Source: Oscillospiraceae bacterium (GTDB taxonomy: Bacteria; Bacillota; Clostridia; Oscillospirales; Acutalibacteraceae). Taken from it: 64,000 nucleotides of DNA. The stretch covers positions 1 to 64,000 of the forward strand of contig CADAER010000025.1 of NCBI GenBank assembly GCA_902787025.1, in the 5' to 3' direction. Below the pieces are notes generated by a model. It was not told the origin of the DNA. It did not search any database and saw only the letters and a program-made list of their open reading frames with translations. Positions 45,301-53,400 of the stretch are shown piece after piece. Numbering within the stretch: position 1 is the first letter of the stretch; each line of letters opens with the position of its first letter. A program made the translations under genes and the position numbers.

Positions 45301-47141
45301 GTATTCTCATCGTCAACAAAGGTTGACTCGCAGTGAACCGTCTCAACCTTTCCGCATTTGCCGCAGGTGAATACCGCGTCAGCCTCAGATTCATCAGCCG
45401 ACCAGTTCCATTCAGGCTCGCCGAAGGAATGTCCCGTAGGCGGAACGACGATGGTTGAAATCTCATATCCGCAGTCAACGCAGTGTGTTTCGCTCTGGCC
45501 GCTTTCTTCGCAGGCGGGAGGCTCAACAACATTTACATCCGATGAAATGTGCGACACTCTTTCATATGAGAGCGTGACATCCATATCCTCGTTTATGTCG
45601 GAAAGGTCCGCGTTCGAGCCCGTGTATATGTAATGATACTGTTCGTCTCCCGTGTCAATGATGGTTTCAGGCTCGAAGTAATTGAAGCCCTCTGTTTTTG
45701 AAACGGAAACCGTTCTGTCTTCCATACCCATCTCTTCAGGGTAGTGAAGAGTGACGTTCCAGCCTATAAGACTCCACTGCGCGTAAAGGGTAACCACCTC
45801 GTTACTGACGGATGTTAGGTTGATTGCGAAGCCCTTGTTCGAAATAAAGGTGCCACTGCCGTCGGGTTCGGTGTTCCAGCCGAGGAATTTATATGTTCCC
45901 AGCTCGTCTCTTCTTGAGAACGAGTTCGCGGGCAGCTGAAGCGGCGTGTCATAGGTCGCTGTCTTCGTGCTGTTCATGGAGCCTGCTGTCGAGCCGTTTC
46001 CGTTAAAGGCGATTTTGTATTTGTTCGCTTTGAGCGCGGCGGTCAGCACGGTGTTGCCCGCGCCGAAGGTGAACTGATTCGCGTCATAATCGTAAACGCC
46101 GTCACCCTCCTGGTCGTAGCCGGTGAGCGTGTAGCCCGCGGGAACGGGAACTTCGCTTAAATCCACCCATTCGCCTCTGAACTTGTTCGCGGTGTATACC
46201 ACGCTGTTCTTCACTTTTACTCTGAGACTATGCTTGAAATAGTAGTAAACCGTAACATCCTTCGTCACCTTGGAGTGACTTTCGTTTCCCGTGCTGAATG
46301 TAAATGTGTAAGTGCTTTTGTGATCCGTTCCGCTTGTGCTGCTCAAAAGGTATTCAACACCGGGGCTGACGCCGTCCGCGGATATGTTCTTATATACCTT
46401 CCAGCTGTCGCCCGAATCGTTCGTCTCTTTTGAGGGTTCGCCCGCCGAGCCTTTATAGCCTCTCCAGGTAACGCCGTAAATGTCGCAGGCGTTTATGAAA
46501 ATTCTGCCGGACGCCGTTCCCGCCTGCTGACCTTCATAGAATTCGTTGAAGTTCTCCTCCTGCGGAAGGTTGGGAATAACGGAGTGATGATTGATAATGT
46601 TTATTGTTTTGGGGTAAGGGTAGTGAATGGGGTCTATCGGCAGATAGTTGTAGTCGTTCGAGCTGCTGAAACAACTTGACGAGGATGTGATATACGAAGA
46701 GCGGACATTTACGCCGTTTACATAAATGTTTACCTCCGCCTTCCACTCGCGCCAGGTAAAGCCGCCGCCGAAATCCGTGTAAACAAGAACATCGCTCGGG
46801 AAAGCGGTGCCGAGATCCCTCGTTACTGTCCAGGTGCCGTCGCTGTGGTCGATTGAACTCTTTATGTCGTATTGCTCGATTTCTCTTTCGGTTCCCGTGC
46901 CGTTGTTGTCTTTCGCGTAAATCTTGCAATACGCGCTGTTCCAGCCGTCCGCGTCGTCGGTTACTTTTATATCAATTTTAATCACATAGTTTTCGCCGAA
47001 TTGCAGGTTGGAAGCCGCTTCCGCCTTTATTGACACGGGCGCGGCAAAAACCGCGCCGAAGACGAGCATAAGCGCCAGCATAATGCAGAGCGCTCTTTCA
47101 GGCAGAGTCCTTCTTTTATTTCCGGAGAGCATATACGCCAT
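42327..47141 (-). CDS. Giant secreted InlB/beta-helix surface protein
   Basis: The product has 1604 residues. The ATG at 47141 has AGGAG at 8 nt; the ATG at 47147 is too close to it. A signal peptide (RALCIMLALMLVFGAVFA) ends near residue 43. An unassigned N-terminal domain runs to about 340. InlB repeats occupy about 375-460 and again near 640-700. Two units of about 65 residues start with HSFGEPEW or HTFGQPVW and carry CGKCG or CTGCD cysteine pairs. Right-handed beta-helix coils (GNGGGIYVESG, GNGGGIYIAG) lie near 700-900, and a second beta-rich stretch near 1080-1300. The C-terminal 240 residues match the end of the 1830-residue protein at 11868-17360 (two DNGDGTATW modules, end in AELAAAQG). 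It is divergent from a two-component system and has SARP-like direct repeats at its promoter. Confidence 0.88.
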   Translation of the reverse strand: MAYMLSGNKRRTLPERALCIMLALMLVFGAVFAAPVSIKAEAASNLQFGENYVIKIDIKVTDDADGWNSAYCKIYAKDNNGTGTEREIEQYDIKSSIDHSDGTWTVTRDLGTAFPSDVLVYTDFGGGFTWREWKAEVNIYVNGVNVRSSYITSSSSCFSSSNDYNYLPIDPIHYPYPKTINIINHHSVIPNLPQEENFNEFYEGQQAGTASGRIFINACDIYGVTWRGYKGSAGEPSKETNDSGDSWKVYKNISADGVSPGVEYLLSSTSGTDHKSTYTFTFSTGNESHSKVTKDVTVYYYFKHSLRVKVKNSVVYTANKFRGEWVDLSEVPVPAGYTLTGYDQEGDGVYDYDANQFTFGAGNTVLTAALKANKYKIAFNGNGSTAGSMNSTKTATYDTPLQLPANSFSRRDELGTYKFLGWNTEPDGSGTFISNKGFAINLTSVSNEVVTLYAQWSLIGWNVTLHYPEEMGMEDRTVSVSKTEGFNYFEPETIIDTGDEQYHYIYTGSNADLSDINEDMDVTLSYERVSHISSDVNVVEPPACEESGQSETHCVDCGYEISTIVVPPTGHSFGEPEWNWSADESEADAVFTCGKCGKVETVHCESTFVDDENTRTISVSAEKDGATYTDSITHHINYISYDLNGGTGSLNTNIVYDGDFELPDLHPSAYMPYANFTGWLIGDRVYQPGDIIEAGDYTVIAQWEIPWANIQSAINGGAGSINLSGDIVATAQDGPLTVPAGRTVTINLNGYNIDRNLDEPTQDGSVFRITGGTLTLTDSKGTGKVTGGNTTGNGGGIYVESGRVFVYSGSVSRNIAAGNGGGIYIAGTSGSNKVKISGGAVCENICGGSGSGVYASGENNSFELDGSAEVTGNVCTGANQSAGGVYAESVDFKINNNPKVYNNYKADESRSNVVLGGDSQQITVWYPLGSNALIYISGEPGRVLVHDTNVDDSPSFTPDVSNYASDSYAYAPALDGNKDIVFENHSHTFGQPVWVWSDDCSSAQAVFGCTGCDYSETCNAAVTQTDSSTHFIYTAVVTFGGEEYSDTAQKAKGWNLFVSGTQVNGDNYNDVLGDGKVQYDVSTNTLTLSGAVIEAAARPGDSANEFGIRYSVNRGTPFKIALNGENTIVNNSTGEETLRVFGIACYNGSNGSYDSKPVFSGGGTLNIDFDTTGLEGSAGICCTASVLTFDNCALNITMTGGAGDEALQCNNSVVFRNGASASLTTGGDAVSLNAKSLDVSEDSSLTLVSNSSAASAGCVLTDGTKALGARVNTEPVSENGTAWDGETALDGYKFISIPSAFTVIWVVNGETVETDENVPGGAIPEYNGETPADYDDGGFSYCFAGWSPEISPVAADSTYTAVYTREEWFVSSFTADKTEVLRGETVTFTVVTSDNIRFIRLTDAIDGVTVNSTGFSKMSAGSGYTDNGDGTATWVLPVTATYNDYGKTSEVNTYKVYYYKDSQKVLVESKAQPVSVTVSKYDASAEIHEVAGEEVDPYSIISVQADQGKKLSYTNITITTTSDVTKLRLTVDGKAAVYSASSKNVTYTDNGDGTATWVIGYRFTKAGEFNILAESRGNSWEGCSSATVTATIYNSAAELAAAQG

Positions 47142-47176
47142 ATTCATAACTCCTTACACTTATTCATATTAAAACT

Positions 47177-47205
47177 ATCATAACAGGGGTGACAAAAAGG
47201 TGACA
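47177..47205 (-). promoter_or_regulatory. SARP-type direct-repeat operator with -10 box for the giant surface gene
   Basis: On the minus strand two copies of TGTCACC (47205-47199 and 47194-47188) are spaced so that they repeat every 11 bp, one helical turn. TATGAT (47182-47177) follows 5 nt after the second copy, and there is no good -35 box. SARP-family regulators are known to bind heptameric direct repeats with 11-bp period overlapping the -35 region, and a SARP-type response regulator is encoded by the divergent operon. That it acts here is inference. Confidence 0.6.
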
Positions 47206-47250
47206 GATAAAGCCGGAAGTAAATAATACTATTTTCCCGCGAAAAATATG

Positions 47251-47279
47251 TTGTGTATATCCGCGGTATATGATATTAT
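47251..47279 (+). promoter_or_regulatory. Promoter for the two-component operon
   Basis: TTGTGT (47251-47256), a 17-nt spacer and TATTAT (47274-47279), 34 nt before the ATG at 47314. Confidence 0.6.
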
Positions 47280-47313
47280 TACCGTATAATTATTTTATAT
47301 AACAGGTAGAATT

Positions 47314-48603
47314 ATGTCAACTCTGCAATATATTCATTTTTCAATAGAAATATGGGGCGCGCTCTTCTGCCTTATTTCCGTCTTTTCGGTTTTCATAACA
47401 AGGCATTTCGACCTGAAAGGCGCGCGCAAACTCATCGTGCTCCTTCTGTGCGCCATGCTCCTTATGGTAAGCGACTCGCTCGCCTGGATTTTCAGGGGCA
47501 ACATAAGCGAAGCGGGCTATTATATTGTGCGAATCTCGAATTTCTGCGCCTTCTTTTTCGGCTTTCTCACAATGCCGCTTGTCGCTGAATACATTTCGCA
47601 TCTTATCTCCAAGCGATCGGGCATCCCCGGTCTTTACTGGAAATATATCGAGTGGATTCTTTTCGCTGTCGGCACGGCGCTTCTTGTGGCGAACCTTTTC
47701 AACAAGTTCATTTACTCGTTTGACGCGAGAAACACCTATTACCGCCTGGGCTACGGTATTCTGCCCGGCTGCATAGCCTTCACGGGCATAATCATAACGC
47801 TCGGCGTTGTGCTTCAGTATATCGGATACATGAACAAATTCGAAAAAGCGGCAATGATAATGTTCCTCGTTTTACCCAATGTCGCCGTAATAATACAGAC
47901 CATGCACTACGGCGTGTCGTTTACGAATATTTCGCTTGTTCTTTCAACATTTCTGCTGTTTGTTTCATACGAGTTTGACTATATGGAATTCAACACCGAA
48001 AAGGAAAGAAAGCTCGCCGAGGAGAGAATACGCCTTATCAATCAGCAGGTTCAGCCGCATTTTATTTTCAACACTCTCTCATTGATAAGGCATCTTTGCA
48101 AAAACGCGCCCGATGAGGCGGCGGACGCCGTCAACGAGTTTTCGGGCTACCTGCGCGGCTGCACAGATTTTCTCAACGAAACGGACTGCATCCCCGCCGA
48201 GAGGGAGCTCGACCTCGTAAAACACTACATTTATCTCGAACAGAAGCGTTTCGGCAAAAGCATAACCGTTGATTATGACATTGACGACACCGGTTTTTCC
48301 GTTCCGCCCTTCGCGGTTCAGACCATAGTCGAAAACGCCATAAAGCACGGCCTTCGCTCGCAGAATATAACCAACGGTCTTATATCGCTGCGCACCCGCG
48401 CGGAAGGCGGTTATCATATAATCGAAATCGAAGACAACGGAGCGGGCTTTGACACCGACAAACTCAAAGACTCCACCCAGACAGCCCATGTAGGCATAAG
48501 AAACACAGCCGAAAGGCTCCGTCTTATGTGCGGCGGAACAATAGATGTCCACAGTGAGCCGGGAAACGGCACAAAGGTAACGATTAAAATACCGAAGGAT
48601 TAA
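47314..48603 (+). CDS. LytS-like sensor histidine kinase with multi-pass membrane sensor
   Basis: A 429-residue membrane kinase. Residues 1-225 contain about seven membrane helices (for example IEIWGALFCLISVFSVFI, SLVLSTFLLFVSYEF). The His_kinase box QQVQPHFIFNTLSLIRH puts the phospho-acceptor at His249. The ATPase part has VENAIKHGL (N-box, about 340), IEDNGAGFD (G1) and GNGTKVTI (G2). The signal sensed is unknown. It is the first gene of a four-gene operon, and the response regulator follows after 3 bp. Confidence 0.92.
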   Translation: MSTLQYIHFSIEIWGALFCLISVFSVFITRHFDLKGARKLIVLLLCAMLLMVSDSLAWIFRGNISEAGYYIVRISNFCAFFFGFLTMPLVAEYISHLISKRSGIPGLYWKYIEWILFAVGTALLVANLFNKFIYSFDARNTYYRLGYGILPGCIAFTGIIITLGVVLQYIGYMNKFEKAAMIMFLVLPNVAVIIQTMHYGVSFTNISLVLSTFLLFVSYEFDYMEFNTEKERKLAEERIRLINQQVQPHFIFNTLSLIRHLCKNAPDEAADAVNEFSGYLRGCTDFLNETDCIPAERELDLVKHYIYLEQKRFGKSITVDYDIDDTGFSVPPFAVQTIVENAIKHGLRSQNITNGLISLRTRAEGGYHIIEIEDNGAGFDTDKLKDSTQTAHVGIRNTAERLRLMCGGTIDVHSEPGNGTKVTIKIPKD

Positions 48604-48606
48604 AAG

Positions 48607-49398
48607 ATGAAAATTCTTATTGTTGACGATGAAGAATATCTGAGAGAAGACCTGCGCGACGCGCTCGAAAGAGTTTCACCCGGCAACGAATACAGTTTCG
48701 CCGCCGAATACAACGAAGCGATGAAACTTGTACGCGCCAACGCATTTGACATCGCTTTTCTGGATATTCAGATGCCCGGCAAAAACGGTCTTGAACTCGC
48801 GCAGATGATAAAAAAAGAGCGGCCTCATATGAATATCGTTATGGTAACGGCATACAGCCAGTACGCGCTTGACGCGCTCAAGCTCTTTGTCAGCGGTTAT
48901 CTTCTTAAACCCGTTATGGACAATGACCTGCGCGAAACCCTCGGCAATCTGCGCAATCCCATAGAAAAAGATACCGCCGTGAAAAGGCTCAAGGTCAGGT
49001 GCTTCGGCAACTTTGATGTTTTTGCCGACGGAAAACCCGTAGTATTCAAAAGGCAGAGAGAAAAGGAAATGCTCGCATATCTCATATGTCTCAAAGGCGC
49101 GTCGGCAAACAGGAACGAAATCTGCGCGGAGATTTTCGACGAGTCCTTCACTCCCGAAAAAGCGATACTCAATTTCAAAACAATTTTTTCTTCTCTGAAA
49201 AAAGATTTGACACGCCTCGGCTTTGATAATATACTTATCCATAACAGCAATTCCTATTCCGTAGATACAAACCTGCTGGAATGTGACTATTATGACTACC
49301 TTGTCGGAATTGCGGATGAATCCGAAAGTTATCACGGCGAGTTTATGAATCAATACAGCTGGGCCGAATCATATATCTACCTGCTTGAAAACTATTGA
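48607..49398 (+). CDS. Response regulator with SARP-type output (CheY + winged helix + BTAD-like)
   Basis: The 263-residue product has a receiver domain with acidic pocket DDEE (residues 7-10), phospho-acceptor Asp53 in AFLDIQMPG and Lys101 in YLLKPV. From about residue 130, LKVRCFGNFDVFADGKPV opens an OmpR-like winged helix of the SARP/SapR type, followed by a short BTAD-like end (NQYSWAESYIYLL). Such regulators usually bind direct heptamer repeats; a matching pair lies in the intergenic region upstream of the kinase gene. The likely target is the divergent giant surface gene (inference). Confidence 0.9.
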   Translation: MKILIVDDEEYLREDLRDALERVSPGNEYSFAAEYNEAMKLVRANAFDIAFLDIQMPGKNGLELAQMIKKERPHMNIVMVTAYSQYALDALKLFVSGYLLKPVMDNDLRETLGNLRNPIEKDTAVKRLKVRCFGNFDVFADGKPVVFKRQREKEMLAYLICLKGASANRNEICAEIFDESFTPEKAILNFKTIFSSLKKDLTRLGFDNILIHNSNSYSVDTNLLECDYYDYLVGIADESESYHGEFMNQYSWAESYIYLLENY

Positions 49399-49413
49399 AG
49401 GTGAGATGCTGAA

Positions 49414-49875
49414 ATGAAAAAGAAAATTCTTTGCGCCGTTCTCATAGCGCTGCTTGTTATCGGAGCTGCCGTTCTTATTATTTTCAGACAAAAAAGTCCC
49501 GACGCTTCCCCGAAAAGCGGACAGGGGCAGGCAAGCGAGGAAGCCAACTTTGATATGGAATATTCCGACCGTCTCAACGGAGTTCCCGTAACGGATGTTT
49601 CCTCAAACAGCAGCAGCATCGAGGTAACCTACGGCGACGCGGGCTTCACGAGAAAAACCCTCGGTGTTGTTGACAACAGCGACAAACGCAACGACCTTGA
49701 CGAAAACGGCGAAATGACCGTCGGCGCGTATAATGTCACCCTTCTGGGCAAAAACGGCAGTATTTATGTCGCGAAATGGAGTTACAACAGCTTCGCCTAC
49801 ACCATCTCTCTTGACGGAAACAAGGACGGCGTGAGCCGTGAAGAAATGCAGGAATACATACTGTCCACAAGATAA
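49414..49875 (+). CDS. Small membrane-anchored exported protein in the two-component operon
   Basis: I do not recognise a family with certainty. The 153-residue product has an N-terminal membrane segment (ILCAVLIALLVIGAAVLIIF) and a soluble exported part. The segment YVAKWSYNSFAYTISLDG followed by SREEMQEYI resembles the end of DUF4367-type domains. GGTGAG precedes the ATG, 15 bp after the response regulator. A role in signal perception or in the envelope stress sensed by the kinase is possible. Confidence 0.72.
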   Translation: MKKKILCAVLIALLVIGAAVLIIFRQKSPDASPKSGQGQASEEANFDMEYSDRLNGVPVTDVSSNSSSIEVTYGDAGFTRKTLGVVDNSDKRNDLDENGEMTVGAYNVTLLGKNGSIYVAKWSYNSFAYTISLDGNKDGVSREEMQEYILSTR

Positions 49876-49884
49876 GGAAATGAT

Positions 49885-50370
49885 ATGAAGAAATTATCCG
49901 CAATCCTTCTCGCGGCGGCTGTCTGCCTCTGCATATTCACCGCCTGCGGCAAAAAAGAGGAACCGCTCATTGACAGCGGTGATAAAATAGTTCCCACGCA
50001 AGCGCCCGAAATGGAAACGGCGAAAACCGAAGATGACATTTTCGGCGCCTTTGAAAGCGACGGTTATTCCGCGACAATCGAAGCGGGCGAAAGCGGTCTT
50101 GTTCTTGTTACGATAAAAGGCAAAACGGAAGAAAACAAATCTTCCGAGTGGGTGATAAACGGCTATTTCAGCGAGGGAAACAACCTCATAAACTACATAA
50201 ACGCCGTGAAATACGAAATCACTTACGACAGAACCGGAGCCGAGAAAAAACGCGAAACGGTTTATGACAACGGAGCGGGCAGAATTCTCTTTGCCTCACC
50301 GGATGATTTCATCTGGAAGAACAGTTCCGAATTCATCGAAGACGGCAGCGAATTCACAAGAACAAAATAA
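49885..50370 (+). CDS. Small lipoprotein in the two-component operon
   Basis: The 161-residue product has a lipoprotein signal peptide (KKLSAILLAAAVCLCIFTAC, lipobox FTAC, Cys21) followed by a linker and a beta-rich domain of about 115 residues of unknown function (TIEAGESGLVLVTIKG). AAGGAAATG-type spacing places it 9 bp after the preceding gene. A strong terminator follows, so it ends the operon. Confidence 0.78.
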   Translation: MKKLSAILLAAAVCLCIFTACGKKEEPLIDSGDKIVPTQAPEMETAKTEDDIFGAFESDGYSATIEAGESGLVLVTIKGKTEENKSSEWVINGYFSEGNNLINYINAVKYEITYDRTGAEKKRETVYDNGAGRILFASPDDFIWKNSSEFIEDGSEFTRTK

Positions 50371-50384
50371 AACATAATTTACTT

Positions 50385-50418
50385 AAAACCCCCGCAGGAG
50401 TAATCCTGCGGGGGTTTT
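50385..50418. terminator. Bidirectional terminator
   Basis: Perfect 15-bp stem AAAACCCCCGCAGGA (50385-50399) / TCCTGCGGGGGTTTT (50404-50418) with a GTAA loop. It serves the two-component operon and, convergently, the beta-prism operon. Confidence 0.92.
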
Positions 50419-50449
50419 GTGGGTTTATTTAACTGTCCGGTGGCGGCTG

Positions 50450-53400
50450 TCAGTTCTTAGTGTATTTCAGAGTGCCCTGTTTTTCCGTTTCCGTGAGATA
50501 GCCTCCAGTTATTTCGGCACCCGGTTTCACGCTGCCGTCGGATCTCTGCGCGAAAATTGTCACCCTGTTGTCGAGCGCGCAGTTATCCGCGTATGAATAC
50601 GCCACCGTTCCCGCGTTCGGGTTGGCGGGGCGGCTGTTGTCGCTGAACATTACATATTCCCAGCGGATAACGCTCTTATTTGAGCCCGCCGCGCCCGCGA
50701 GCGAGGTGTTGTATGGAACTCTGTCGTAATTTGACATACCTATCTGACTGTAATAGCCGGTGAACGCGTCCTGCGGAAGAACGGTTGAGGCACCGTTTTT
50801 GTCGTTATAGTTTTTCGAGTAATACGGGCAGCAGTAATACATATAAATCTTGTCGCCCGCTCCGCCTGTCAGGTCTTTGTCCGAAACAGGGTAGTAATAA
50901 ACTCTGTTTTCTCCGACGAAGCCCTGCGGTCTGAACTCCTCCTGTCTTGTGATAACTATGTCGTAAACCGCTTCGGTGAGCGCTTTTTCTATCGCTTCCT
51001 GCCTCTTCGCCTCAGTAGCGCTCTCATCGATTGAAGCCCAGTCAATATGCTTCGAGCGGAAGCCCATATATATGCTCTTGCCTTCAACGCCCTTGTTGAG
51101 GTCCATATCGACATACTCGTAACAGCCCTGCGAGAGCAGGTCGCACAGCGCCGCTCTTCTGTTGTTGCCCGTGCCGATATAAAGCTTTGTGTATATGTCT
51201 CTGTCCTCTTTGTCGTATTTCAGGTGTATGAAATTGGTCTGGTTGGGGTTTCCGTAAGGCGCCGTATGGTTTTTGTCATACGCGCGGTTTGTCGCGTAGC
51301 CGGGGGCCATGGGAGAATTGTCAACCATAATTTCCGTAATCGGCGCGCCCGGATCTATGCCCGTGTTCGTCGTGTAATACAGGAAATACTTTTTGCCGTT
51401 CATCTCAATCGCCGCCTGCGTGCCTGCGCATTTATAGACAACCTTCTCGATTTTAAGCTCGTCGGGAGCGTCGGAATCGTTATACTGATAAAGCAGCACG
51501 CCCGTAATCGCGAGTTCCTTTTTATCCGTTCTCGTTACGCCTATATAAGCCGCGACGTTGTTTTCGGGAGGAGACTCGGCGGCATTGCCTTCGAACACAA
51601 TACTTCTCTTGTTATACCAGGCGTCGCTCTGATTGGCTATGGCGAAGTTCGTGTAAACAACCTCGTCAGTGCAGCCCGCGACAGCGGCGTTAAGAGCCTG
51701 ACCGTCAACCACGGCGTCAACCGCTTTAAGCACTTCATCTTTTGCGCCCGGATTTTTCTCTTTATACTGCGCTCTCGAATAGGTTCCGACCGAAAGCGCC
51801 GAAATGTATTTCGGCTTCGCGGGTTCGGGATTCCTCAGATAGATGAAGAGGTTGGTAACCTGCTTTCCGTATCCCGCTTCAGTCGGATTGGTTTCGGTAG
51901 TTTTGTTGTTGAAGAAACTGCTGTATGAGAACTCAAACGGTGTCGCGTTGTGCGGATTTTTCATTTCCTGAACGGAATGGAAATCTCCCGTCGCGTCTGT
52001 ATTGTCAAGGGTTTTGAGGCCTTTGACATTGTAGGCTATGCCGTTCGCCGTTGATTTACCCTTGATTGTTTTGTTTGTTATTACGACATCGGCGAGCTTT
52101 ATCGGCTCCTTGCCCTGCGTGTAACCCAGCACATACAGTCCCGTCGGGATATAACCCGAAACGGTAAAGCCGTATTTGACATTCTGCGCAAAGGACGAAG
52201 TTGTTGTATGACCCGCGCGCACGGCGTTTATGTCGCTTATGGAGAAGTTGACGCCGCCTCTGTCCTTGAAGGTGTTGTTTATGCCGATATATCTCGAAAT
52301 CCAGCCCGCCTTGTAACTCTGCTGTCCTATGTAACTGCACGCGATATAGTTTAACTGCTGCCCCGAAGAGCTCTTCTTCGAGAGAGTATAGGGAAGGGAA
52401 TCCGAGAACAGCGTTCCCTGATAAACAGCCGCGTCGTAAACCGCCCTGTGCGGGTTATAGGTGTAGGTGTAAACAAGATTCAACCAATAGCCGCCCGTGC
52501 CCGCGCCGAAATCGACGCTGTGATTGAGGCTTGACGCCATATTGTATGAATCCTTGCCGCCTATGACAACCGCGTGCGGTATGCTCTTCGCGTAATTCAC
52601 GAGGTTCTCGTATTTTTCGTCAAAATGCGAGTTCTTGTCGTTTTTCTTGTAGTCCCTGCCACCTATGAAGAAGAAGCCGGAGAGATATTTCGTGCCCGAG
52701 GTGTATTGCGTTTCGGGTTCGAAGTAGAAATACGAGCAGCCGTGTCCCGCCATCGCTCCGACCGTCCTGACCGTGTAGCCCGAGTAGATTCCGTTGGGCG
52801 TGGTTTCTTCGGGTGTATCCTCGAGTTTTATGTTGAAGTCATAGGGATAGTCCGCTCCGAAGAGGGAGACGGGCTCCCAGCCGGGCTTGACCTTGTCGAA
52901 TTTGTTAACTACATGAAGTCCGTCGGCAAGTATCGGCGGTCCCGCGTTTTCATCCTTCGAGTAATACAGAGCGTCCGCCTGTGGCCTTGTCTTGTCATCG
53001 CCCACGGCGACATACGCGCCCACATTTTCCACAAACGAGTAGAGCATACTTCCGCGGTATGTAGGAGTGCCTTCGGGCTTGCCCGCGTAAGGACTTACCC
53101 TGATATCCCTGACGGCGTTGTTCTTGTCGGATGTAATTGCGTAGCCGACAAAGGTGGCGTAGGAGCTGCCGGGCGAAAGGTTTGCGTCGAGAATATAGAA
53201 CTTTTTATCCTTCGCGAGTATTTTCGCCTTTGCCTCCGCTTCGGTCTTGCCGACCGAAACAATAAGGTCTTCGATATAACTGTTGCTGCCTTCTTTTTTC
53301 TCGCCCTCCGAATCGGGTTCGGGGGATGCGTTTGTTATGGAATAATCGGTGCGGTAATGGATATAACAGCCGCGGACGCTGTCTTTTTCACAGAAGGCGT

